This document shows, piece after piece, positions 1 to 5,744 of a stretch of 8,576 nucleotides of DNA (its first letter is position 1; each line of letters starts with the position of its first letter). This stretch comes from Rhodobiaceae bacterium (GTDB lineage Bacteria > Pseudomonadota > Alphaproteobacteria > Parvibaculales > Parvibaculaceae). The stretch is from positions 1-8,576 of the forward strand of contig NVSO02000165.1 of assembly GCA_002401305.2 (NCBI GenBank). The letters are read 5' to 3'. A program made the translations under genes and the position numbers. The notes below the pieces were generated by a model. It was given only the letters and a program-made list of their open reading frames with translations. It did not search any database and was not told the origin of the DNA.

Positions 1-243
1 CACATCACTGATGGATTGCAGAATATTCTCACGACGATCACGCATAGATTTTGCAAACATCGGATACGCATAATGAGCGATATCTGAAATGCCAGCCTTT
101 TCCTGTTCAGCTTGGACCTGTTGATCCAAGTCGTGTTCACGCCGCCGGAATTCTTCCAGCATTGTTTCTAGTTCCGCCACTTGTCTGCGGCGTTCGTCCA
201 CCTGAAACCGATGTAATCGGATCAGGGATTCGCGGCTCTTCAT
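1..243 (-). CDS. fliJ: Flagellar export chaperone/stalk protein FliJ, N-terminal part (cut by window edge)
   Basis: FliJ is the soluble coiled-coil component of the flagellar type III export apparatus; it inserts like a central stalk into the FliI ATPase ring and helps dock export substrates at the membrane gate. The 81 codons visible begin MKSRESLIRLHRFQVDE and continue as a highly charged helix rich in Arg, Glu and Gln (RRRQVAELE, EEFRRREHDLDQQVQ), as expected for the coiled coil; FliJ is usually about 140-150 residues, so the C-terminal half lies outside the window. The ATG at 243 is preceded by a strong ribosome binding site (GAGGAGG, positions 251-257 on the complementary strand) with 7 bases between. 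The gene starts 16 bases after the fliI stop, which marks a fliI-fliJ operon. FliJ sequences diverge fast, so the name rests on the charged N-terminal pattern plus position. Confidence 0.85.
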   Translation of the reverse strand, partial: MKSRESLIRLHRFQVDERRRQVAELETMLEEFRRREHDLDQQVQAEQEKAGISDIAHYAYPMFAKSMRDRRENILQSISDV

Positions 244-259
244 TGGTCAGCCTCCTCGG

Positions 260-1594
260 CTAGTCCTCGCCCTTTCCTAGGATTTCGGCGAGCATCGCAA
301 ACCCAGTATCTCGGTCGGTCGTTTCCCCCTTCCCTTGAGACAAATAAGCCTCGAGTTCAGGTTGATAGCGGATCGCACGATCCACGAGTGGGTCAGACCC
401 CGGTCTATAAGCACCCAGACGAATGAGTTCTTCCATATCGTCATAAGCACTTAGCAAACCGCGTGCCTGCTGGATCAACTTCTGTTGGTCCGGCAGATTG
501 CACCCTGGCATGGTACGAGAAATAGATTTCAAAATGTTTATCGCCGGGTATCTTCCCCGTTCCGCGATAGACCTTTCCATCACAATATGCCCGTCCAATA
601 TGCCTCTTACGGCATCTGCAACAGGTTCATTGTGATCATCTCCCTCGACCAAAACTGTAAAGAGGCCCGTAATCGAGCCTTTTCCTGCACCTGGCCCTGC
701 CCGTTCGAGCAGCCGTGGCAGCTCAGAAAAGACAGTCGGTGTGTATCCTTTTGCGGCAGGTGGTTCACCAATGGACAGTCCGATTTCTCGTTGTGCCATT
801 GCGAAACGGGTCACACTGTCCATCATGCACAGCACATCCTGATCCTGATCCCGGAAATATTCCGCCACAGTCATTGTTAACAGAGCAGCCTGCTTCCGCA
901 TTAATGCAGACTCATCAGATGTCGCGACCACAACAACGGCGCGCTTCATGCCTTCTTCGCCCAAATCATCTTCAATAAATTCTTGTACTTCCCGGCCCCG
1001 TTCGCCGATCAACCCAATAACAGCCACATCCGCTTCGGTATTGCGTGCGATCATCGACATCATCACCGACTTACCCACGCCAGAACCGGCAAAAATGCCC
1101 AATCTCTGGCCCTTACAGCACGTAATGAATGTATTGAGCGCCCGTAGCCCCAAATCGATAGGCCCCTGCACCCGCCCACGTTGATGGGGGAGCGGCGGCG
1201 CATTGCGCACAGAATAGGGTTGAATACCTTGGGGAAGCGGCCCTTTGCCATCGATAGGCTCCCCCATCGCATTGATCACACGGCCCAGCCAAGCAGACGT
1301 CGGGTGAAAAAGCGGCTCATCAGACACGACAGTGGCTTTACAGCCCACACCCACGCCGTCCAGCGTGCTAAACGGCAAACAAAGAGCGCGGTCGGCTTTA
1401 AAGCCAATCACCTCAGCCTGAATATTACGCCCCAACCGCCCCTCGATCATCAACCGAGAGCCAACACTCATGGCGTGAAGAGGACCAGCAACTTCCACAA
1501 GTAAGCCCTGCACACTGGCCACCCGGCCATAATGCTGCACACTTTGAATGTCGTTAAGTTCTGCAAGTACTGCTTGCACGTGCTGCCCGCCCAA
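260..1594 (-). CDS. fliI: Flagellum-specific ATPase FliI
   Basis: FliI is the cytoplasmic hexameric ATPase of the flagellar type III export apparatus, related to the F1 beta subunit. The 444-residue product is of normal family length. It shows the P-loop AGSGVGKS at residues 169-176, the GERGRE motif with the likely catalytic Glu at 198, the Walker B strand VLCMMD at 254-259, and the export-ATPase segment [20 protein letters not shown] at 289-308. The N-terminal beta-barrel domain (about 20-95) precedes the nucleotide-binding core; the C-terminal helical domain occupies about 365-444. No ATG fits the N-terminus: the longest reading uses TTG at 1594, with an in-frame TGA two codons upstream and no clear ribosome binding site; a GTG at 1579 (residue 6) is an equally possible start. 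It is transcribed divergently from ctrA and followed by fliJ 16 bases on. The family assignment is secure; the exact start is not. Confidence 0.96.
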   Translation of the reverse strand: MGGQHVQAVLAELNDIQSVQHYGRVASVQGLLVEVAGPLHAMSVGSRLMIEGRLGRNIQAEVIGFKADRALCLPFSTLDGVGVGCKATVVSDEPLFHPTSAWLGRVINAMGEPIDGKGPLPQGIQPYSVRNAPPLPHQRGRVQGPIDLGLRALNTFITCCKGQRLGIFAGSGVGKSVMMSMIARNTEADVAVIGLIGERGREVQEFIEDDLGEEGMKRAVVVVATSDESALMRKQAALLTMTVAEYFRDQDQDVLCMMDSVTRFAMAQREIGLSIGEPPAAKGYTPTVFSELPRLLERAGPGAGKGSITGLFTVLVEGDDHNEPVADAVRGILDGHIVMERSIAERGRYPAINILKSISRTMPGCNLPDQQKLIQQARGLLSAYDDMEELIRLGAYRPGSDPLVDRAIRYQPELEAYLSQGKGETTDRDTGFAMLAEILGKGED

Positions 1595-1821
1595 ATTTCA
1601 CAAAACGGACCAACTCCGCTTACTAGGCGTATTTTGCCTACAAGCTGTTAAGAGGACGTAAACCTTGACAGTAGATTGCAAATTTAGCGTGTAATTGAGA
1701 GAAGATATTATGGTGATTTATCCAGAAACGATCCACTGATTTGCCCGTTTGGACCCAAAACATAGATAATTTTGGCAATAATCATCTCCAAAACCTTCTA
1801 ATTTTTCCCGGTTTGGCGCAG

Positions 1822-1841
1822 TTTTCGACAATTGTCGTAAA
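1822..1841. promoter_or_regulatory. 20-bp near-perfect palindrome, candidate operator
   Basis: The core CGACAATTGTCG (1826-1837) is a perfect 12-base palindrome. It extends outward through one mismatched pair (T/T at 1825/1838) to three more matching pairs, giving TTTT-core-TAAA. A dyad with no loop is the shape of a binding site for a dimeric regulator, not of an RNA hairpin. It lies about 120 bases upstream of the ctrA start and about 230 bases upstream of the fliI start. I do not recognise a specific regulator for it. Confidence 0.45.
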
Positions 1842-1866
1842 TTTTTCAAATAATTCTTCATTCTGA

Positions 1867-1882
1867 TTAACCTTTATTAACC
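1867..1882 (+). promoter_or_regulatory. Candidate CtrA binding site (TTAACC tandem repeat)
   Basis: The sequence TTAACC-TTTA-TTAACC places two CtrA-type half sites exactly 10 bases apart. The known CtrA consensus is TTAA-N7-TTAA; here the spacer between the TTAA cores is 6, a variant spacing. A third TTAACC lies at 1909-1914, 32 bases further on and 50 bases upstream of the ctrA ATG. Position and repetition fit autoregulation of ctrA, which is well established in Caulobacter. Binding here is inferred. Confidence 0.55.
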
Positions 1883-1958
1883 AAATCGCTTTACCTTGTA
1901 TTTATGGATTAACCGAGGGGGCCGGATACGGGTAACCGTTATACCGGTGGGCAAGTCA

Positions 1959-2672
1959 ATGCGAGTTTTGCTTATAGAAGACGACAGCGCTACAGCTCAA
2001 AGTATTGAGCTGATGCTTAAATCAGAAGGCTTTAATGTCTACACGACCGATCTCGGCGAAGAGGGGATCGATTTAGGCAAGCTGTATGATTACGATATCA
2101 TTCTACTGGACCTGAACCTTCCAGATATGAGCGGCTATGAAGTCCTCAAATCACTACGGACAGGCAAGATCCAGACACCAATTCTCATTCTCTCCGGCAT
2201 GGCCGGCATTGAGAATAAAGTGCGCGGTCTCGGCTTTGGTGCCGACGATTATATGACCAAGCCTTTTCACAAAGACGAATTGGTCGCTCGGATCCACGCC
2301 GTTGTGCGTCGCTCCAAAGGGCATTCCCAATCCGTCATCACCACCGGCAAGCTGGTTGTGAACCTGGATACCAAAACAGTTGAAGTTGCAGGCCAACGCG
2401 TGCACCTCACTGGTAAAGAATATCAGATGCTCGAACTACTCTCCTTGCGTAAGGGCACGACCCTGACCAAAGAGATGTTCCTAAACCACCTTTACGGCGG
2501 CATGGACGAGCCAGAACTTAAAATCATCGACGTATTCATTTGTAAGCTCCGCAAGAAGTTGGCAACGGCCACTAACGGCGAGCACTACATTGAAACAGTT
2601 TGGGGCCGGGGCTATGTACTCCGCGATCCAGTCGAGACAGAAATGAGCGAGCCTGCACAGGTATCAGCTTAA
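1959..2672 (+). CDS. ctrA: Cell-cycle transcriptional regulator CtrA (OmpR-type response regulator)
   Basis: CtrA is the alphaproteobacterial DNA-binding response regulator that, when phosphorylated through the CckA-ChpT relay, controls flagellar, chemotaxis and, in Caulobacter, division and replication genes. The 237-residue product begins [20 protein letters not shown], almost identical to Caulobacter CtrA. The receiver domain (1-118) has the acidic pocket E7-D8-D9, phospho-acceptor D51 in [12 protein letters not shown]79 and K101 in KPF. The winged-helix domain (about 125-230) contains [18 protein letters not shown] and ends in [13 protein letters not shown]. The ATG at 1959 was chosen because homology starts exactly there; the frame is open a further 21 codons to a TTG at 1896, but that extension is unlike the family. 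The ribosome binding site is weak (GGTGG, 1946-1950). The tail after the conserved domain is short and ends in VSA. A strong terminator follows 32 bases after the stop. Confidence 0.98.
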   Translation: MRVLLIEDDSATAQSIELMLKSEGFNVYTTDLGEEGIDLGKLYDYDIILLDLNLPDMSGYEVLKSLRTGKIQTPILILSGMAGIENKVRGLGFGADDYMTKPFHKDELVARIHAVVRRSKGHSQSVITTGKLVVNLDTKTVEVAGQRVHLTGKEYQMLELLSLRKGTTLTKEMFLNHLYGGMDEPELKIIDVFICKLRKKLATATNGEHYIETVWGRGYVLRDPVETEMSEPAQVSA

Positions 2673-2704
2673 GACATACTTCCTCAGCACACGCTGGAGA
2701 GATC

Positions 2705-2738
2705 AAAGGGCACCTTCAATTCGAAGGTGCCCTTTTTT
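2705..2738 (+). terminator. Rho-independent terminator of ctrA
   Basis: A 13-bp perfect stem (AAAGGGCACCTTC at 2705-2717 against GAAGGTGCCCTTT at 2723-2735) encloses a 5-base loop and runs into a TTTTTT tract at 2733-2738. It begins 32 bases after the ctrA stop, so ctrA is probably monocistronic. Confidence 0.92.
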
Positions 2739-2790
2739 ATGCGCCTTCACATGTCCAGCCCCTCAGACAAATCCTCCCGACAGAAATGGA

Positions 2791-2828
2791 CAAACAAAAA
2801 CGCCGAGCTTTATAAAGCCCGGCGTTTT
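2791..2828 (-). terminator. Rho-independent terminator of the che operon (downstream of cheR)
   Basis: Read on the minus strand, 2828-2813 (AAAACGCCGGGCTTTA) pairs with 2812-2797 (TAAAGCTCGGCGTTTT) through 16 positions with one G-T wobble, the central bases forming the tight loop, followed by a T-rich tail (TTTTTGTTTG). It starts 21 bases after the cheR stop and ends leftward transcription before it reaches ctrA. Because the A/T arms are symmetrical it may also work weakly on the plus strand as a backstop to the ctrA terminator. Confidence 0.88.
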
Positions 2829-2849
2829 GTAGCATCTAATAGCGTTTTA

Positions 2850-3698
2850 TTAGGCAACCGCGCTGGTCATCATCCGTTCAGCGTCGGCAGTGGCCGGGAC
2901 ATATACCCCACGGCACCCTTTAAGAGGCTTGAAAGTATCGGTGATGCCGATAACAGTTTCCGCAGCACCCAGAACCAAGAACCCATCCGGTGACAATTGG
3001 CGCACCATACGCTCAAGAATTTGTGCCTTTGTTTCTTGATCAAAATAGATCAGCACATTCCGGCAGAAGATGACATCAAAGTTCCCAAGGATTTTAAAAT
3101 CCTCCAGCAAATTCAATTTACGGTATTGAACCATATTCCGGATTTTGTCCGAAAGTTCCCAATCATGCCCTACTTGAGTAAAGTGCTTCACCAAGTAATT
3201 AATCGGTAGGCCCCGCTGCACCTCAAACTGAGTGTAACGGCCAAGCTTTGCCCGGCGTAGAACTTCAGCCGAGAGGTCAGTGCCAATAATTTCTTGGCGC
3301 CAACCAGGCATCCGCGGAGCAAGCTCATCAAGCTGCATACCCAATGAATAAGGTTCCTGCCCCGTTGAGGCTGCTGCACACCAAACCCGAAACTTCTTCG
3401 TTCCCGCACGTGTTTTCAGCAAATGAGGCAAAATCACTTTCTCAAACATTTCGAACGGTGTTTTATCCCGAAAGAAAAAGGACTCATTGGTCGTCATTGC
3501 TTCAGTGATCTGGTCGTGAAGAGGCCCCGAACGAGTCAACTTCATTTTACCCACAAGGCCTTCAATGTCTTCCACCTCTGCTTCGCGCGCAATGGGAAGC
3601 AATCGACTCTCGATCAAATATTCTTTGTTGCTCGTCAGCACGAGACCTGAGCTGTCCTTCAGAAAGGTCGCCAGATATTCAAAGTCAGCTTTTCTCAT
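2850..3698 (-). CDS. cheR: Chemotaxis protein-glutamate O-methyltransferase CheR
   Basis: CheR uses S-adenosylmethionine to methylate glutamates on the cytoplasmic domain of chemoreceptors, opposing CheB in sensory adaptation. The 282-residue product has the N-terminal helical CheR_N domain (about 1-65), the receptor-contacting TTNESFFFRD motif (69-78), the SAM-binding motif VWCAAASTGQEPYSL (105-119), GTDLS (139-143), and the catalytic-domain segment FDVIFCRNVLIYF (207-219). Length is normal for the family. No C-terminal receptor-tethering pentapeptide or TPR extension is seen; it ends soon after the final strand, at TSAVA. The ATG at 3698 overlaps the cheB stop by 4 bases (ATGA) and has a good GGAGGAA ribosome binding site at 3703-3709 inside the cheB end, so the pair is translationally coupled. 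It is the last gene of the operon. Confidence 0.97.
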   Translation of the reverse strand: MRKADFEYLATFLKDSSGLVLTSNKEYLIESRLLPIAREAEVEDIEGLVGKMKLTRSGPLHDQITEAMTTNESFFFRDKTPFEMFEKVILPHLLKTRAGTKKFRVWCAAASTGQEPYSLGMQLDELAPRMPGWRQEIIGTDLSAEVLRRAKLGRYTQFEVQRGLPINYLVKHFTQVGHDWELSDKIRNMVQYRKLNLLEDFKILGNFDVIFCRNVLIYFDQETKAQILERMVRQLSPDGFLVLGAAETVIGITDTFKPLKGCRGVYVPATADAERMMTSAVA

Positions 3699-4852
3699 GC
3701 CATTCCTCCATTAATCAACGTCACCAGTGTCTTAGCAACTTGGCTAAGAGGTACTATTTTGTGGCAAATGCCGGCTTGAGCAACGGCTCCTGGCATCCCC
3801 CAAACCACACTGCTTGCTTCATCCTGAGCGATGATCGTACCGCCCTGAGATTGAACTTTTTGCGCGCCAGCACACCCGTCATGCCCCATACCCGTTAGGA
3901 TGCAGGACAAGATTCCCGCGCCGTAAATCGGCACCATACTTTCCAACATGGGATCAACTGCCGGTTTACAGAAATTCACCGGCTCCCCGTCATCAAGTCT
4001 GATCACCACATCGGCGCCGCGCTTTTTGAGGAGCATATGCTTGCCCCCTGGCGCAACATAAACGCTGCCGGCCTCAACTTTCATGCCGTCAACACCCTCG
4101 ACACATGGACCGCCTGTAACACCGCTTATGTGTTCGGCCAAAATTGCTGTGAATGTTGCTGGCATATGCTGGGTAACAACCACAGGCACTTTTGCCAAGA
4201 CTGGTTTCAAACCTTCAAACACTTCAAACAGCGCTTTGGGGCCACCCGTGGAACTGCCAATTGCCAGCACCTTGGGTTTCATACGGGAGGCAGTGACCGT
4301 CGCGATGTCGGCCTTATGACCCACAGCACCGCTTAGAGACCCTGCACCGCGCGGCGCGGGTGCTGAAACACCAGCCCGTGCAACAGGACGGGGCCTAAGG
4401 CCAATTTTCTTCCCACCGATAGCGCGAATACGATTGATGAGTTCTTCTTGGAACTCTGCAGAAGCATGCCCGCTCTTTGTCGCTTCGGGTTTGGGAACAT
4501 AGTCAGTTGCTCCCAAAGCAAGCGCCTTCATTGAAATATTGGCATTACGACGCGTAAGCGTAGAAGCCATCAACACCCGAACGCCAGGAGAGGCTTTCAA
4601 CAAAAGTGGCAATGCTGTCAAACCATCCATGACGGGCATCTCAATATCCAGCACGACCAGATCGACATTTGCTTTCGCAATTTGGTCCACCGCATCCTGT
4701 CCATTTCGACAGGCTACGATGACTTCAATATCATCCAACGCATTGAGCCACCTAGAAATCAATCCTCGGATAACAATGGAATCGTCCACCACCATCACCC
4801 GGATCACTTTTCCATTGGGCCTCATCGTTGATACTCGAGATACAACAGTCAC
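3695..4852 (-). CDS. cheB: Chemotaxis response regulator protein-glutamate methylesterase CheB
   Basis: CheB removes methyl groups from (and deamidates) chemoreceptors; phosphorylation of its receiver by CheA activates it, giving negative feedback. The 385-residue product has a receiver domain (about 17-135) with D23-D24 and phospho-acceptor D69 in LDIEMPVMDG. A linker rich in Ala, Gly, Pro and Arg (about 150-188) leads to the methylesterase domain. The catalytic triad is visible: S201 in IGSSTGG, H229 in TQHMP and D325 in GMGHDG. The longest reading starts at a GTG (4852) that abuts the cheY TAA stop with no gap; an ATG at 4825 (residue 10) is an alternative giving 376 residues, and neither has a strong ribosome binding site. 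The receiver starts after residue 16, so either choice leaves the protein intact. It overlaps cheR by 4 bases. Confidence 0.97.
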   Translation of the reverse strand: MTVVSRVSTMRPNGKVIRVMVVDDSIVIRGLISRWLNALDDIEVIVACRNGQDAVDQIAKANVDLVVLDIEMPVMDGLTALPLLLKASPGVRVLMASTLTRRNANISMKALALGATDYVPKPEATKSGHASAEFQEELINRIRAIGGKKIGLRPRPVARAGVSAPAPRGAGSLSGAVGHKADIATVTASRMKPKVLAIGSSTGGPKALFEVFEGLKPVLAKVPVVVTQHMPATFTAILAEHISGVTGGPCVEGVDGMKVEAGSVYVAPGGKHMLLKKRGADVVIRLDDGEPVNFCKPAVDPMLESMVPIYGAGILSCILTGMGHDGCAGAQKVQSQGGTIIAQDEASSVVWGMPGAVAQAGICHKIVPLSQVAKTLVTLINGGMA

Positions 4853-5218
4853 TTAAACCAGCCCCGCCTCAGCAAATTTGGATTCAATGATTTCACGGTC
4901 AAACGGCTTCATGATGTACTCATTCGCCCCCGCTGAAATAGCTTCTGTGATGTGGCTCATGTTATTTTCAGTGGTGCAGAAAACAACGATAGGCTCGTCG
5001 CCGCCTTTCTCTTTACGCAAAGACCGCAAAAATTCCAGGCCATCCATCACAGGCATATTCCAGTCCAACAAAACAGCGTCCGGCATTTGCTCACGGCACT
5101 TATCAAGTGCCACTTGCCCATCTTCTGCTTCCTTAATTGAGAAATTCAATTCTTCCAAAATGCGACGTGCCACTTTTCGGATCACGGAACTATCATCAAC
5201 AACTAGGCAAGTTTTCAT
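4853..5218 (-). CDS. cheY: Chemotaxis response regulator CheY (single-domain receiver)
   Basis: CheY receives phosphate from CheA and diffuses to the flagellar switch to change motor behaviour. The product is a stand-alone receiver of 121 residues: MKTCLVVDDSSVIRK with D8-D9, phospho-acceptor D52 in LLDWNMPVMDG, the CTTEN segment (81-85) with the conserved Thr, and K104 in YIMKPF. There is no output domain. The ATG at 5218 is chosen because a strong GAGGAG site (5226-5231) sits 7 bases upstream and the protein starts there with the first beta strand; the frame stays open 7 more codons, but those residues (MGTRRIL) would be translated from the ribosome binding site itself. Between cheW and cheB in the operon, it is most likely the motor-binding CheY, although alphaproteobacteria often have several CheYs, some acting as phosphate sinks. 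Confidence 0.95.
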   Translation of the reverse strand: MKTCLVVDDSSVIRKVARRILEELNFSIKEAEDGQVALDKCREQMPDAVLLDWNMPVMDGLEFLRSLRKEKGGDEPIVVFCTTENNMSHITEAISAGANEYIMKPFDREIIESKFAEAGLV

Positions 5219-5225
5219 CAATATT

Positions 5226-5231
5226 CTCCTC
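5226..5231 (-). promoter_or_regulatory. Ribosome binding site deciding the cheY start
   Basis: GAGGAG on the minus strand, 7 bases before the ATG at 5218, in the 40-base gap between cheW and cheY. It supports the shorter reading of CheY over the start 7 codons upstream. Confidence 0.85.
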
Positions 5232-5258
5232 GTCCCCACTACTGCAGCAGGGGAAAAA

Positions 5259-5744
5259 TCATGCGGCTTTGGATTCTCGTGTAAGGTCCAGCACCCGATC
5301 TACATCTAGAATGATCATCAATTTGTGTTCAAGGCGTTGCACACCAATAGAAACGGCTTGCCAACGTGGATCCAGATTAGTTGGGTTGCGTTCAAGGTCT
5401 GCATCGCGAACTTCCAATACTTCCCCGACGCTATCAATAATCAAGCCGTAAGACTCGCCGTGATATTCGACGCCAACAGCCATGCGCGTTACATCGTCTT
5501 CTCGAGGAGGCAACCCCAACCGAGTTCGCATATCAATAACGGTGACAATACGCCCGCGAAGGTTCAAAACACCCGCCACTTCAGGCATCGACAACGGCAC
5601 CCGTGTCACCTGTTGCGGTACGAAAACGTCTTGCACTTTAGGCACAGAAATTCCGAAGAGCTGGTCAGCGATGTGCACGGTAATATATTCAGACGTGTCG
5701 CTGTTATTCACCAGCTCGTCGCCATTTGTGTGGGGATTACTCAT
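5259..5744 (-). CDS. cheW: Chemotaxis coupling protein CheW
   Basis: CheW is the adaptor that joins CheA to receptor tips and builds the hexagonal signalling array at the membrane. The 161-residue product is a single CheW (SH3-like) domain: EYITVHIADQLFGISVPKVQ (19-38), VPLSMPEVAGVLNLRGRIV (49-67) with the conserved LRG, VIDMRTRLGLP (69-79), and YGLIIDSVGEVLEV (98-111). A short polar N-terminal tail (1-18, Asn- and Asp-rich) precedes the domain. The ATG at 5744 overlaps the cheA stop by 4 bases (ATGA), and an AAGGAG site (5752-5757) lies inside the cheA end, so translation is coupled to cheA, fitting the stoichiometric assembly of the two proteins. Forty bases separate it from cheY downstream. 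Confidence 0.97.
   Translation of the reverse strand: MSNPHTNGDELVNNSDTSEYITVHIADQLFGISVPKVQDVFVPQQVTRVPLSMPEVAGVLNLRGRIVTVIDMRTRLGLPPREDDVTRMAVGVEYHGESYGLIIDSVGEVLEVRDADLERNPTNLDPRWQAVSIGVQRLEHKLMIILDVDRVLDLTRESKAA

Larger units (their letters stand above)
1595..1958. promoter_or_regulatory. Divergent fliI/ctrA intergenic control region
   Basis: This 364-base stretch has no convincing gene on either strand and is visibly more AT-rich than the flanking genes. It must hold the promoters of both fliIJ (leftward) and ctrA (rightward). Visible elements are a run of TTAACC repeats near ctrA, a 20-base near-perfect palindrome, and a TTGACA hexamer at 1665-1670 followed 19 bases later by TGTAAT (1690-1695). 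The last could be a sigma-70 type promoter pointing to ctrA, though the spacing is one or two bases long. No GANTC site for the CcrM methylase was found by reading the region, unlike the Caulobacter ctrA promoter. The control role is inferred from the divergent layout. Confidence 0.7.

Noticed and set aside
485..880. A 131-codon plus-strand open frame opposite fliI
   Set aside because: Antisense to the FliI ATPase core; the Cys/His-rich composition is the typical by-product of reading a conserved gene on the wrong strand.
1896..1958. N-terminal extension of CtrA from a TTG at 1896
   Set aside because: CtrA homologues begin at MRVLLIEDD; the extension is unlike the family and overlaps the third TTAACC repeat.
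1595..1958. GANTC methylation sites and sigma-54 promoters in the fliI/ctrA region
   Set aside because: Reading the region found no GANTC and no TGGCAC-N5-TTGC type element; a TTTGGCGCAG stretch near 1813 lacks the matching downstream half.
5219..5239. Seven-residue N-terminal extension of CheY
   Set aside because: It would be encoded by the ribosome binding site of the ATG at 5218, and the receiver fold begins at that ATG.
5219..5258. Possible hairpin in the cheW-cheY gap around CTGCAG
   Set aside because: The stem is only about four pairs with a wobble and interrupted outward, too weak to call a terminator or processing site.
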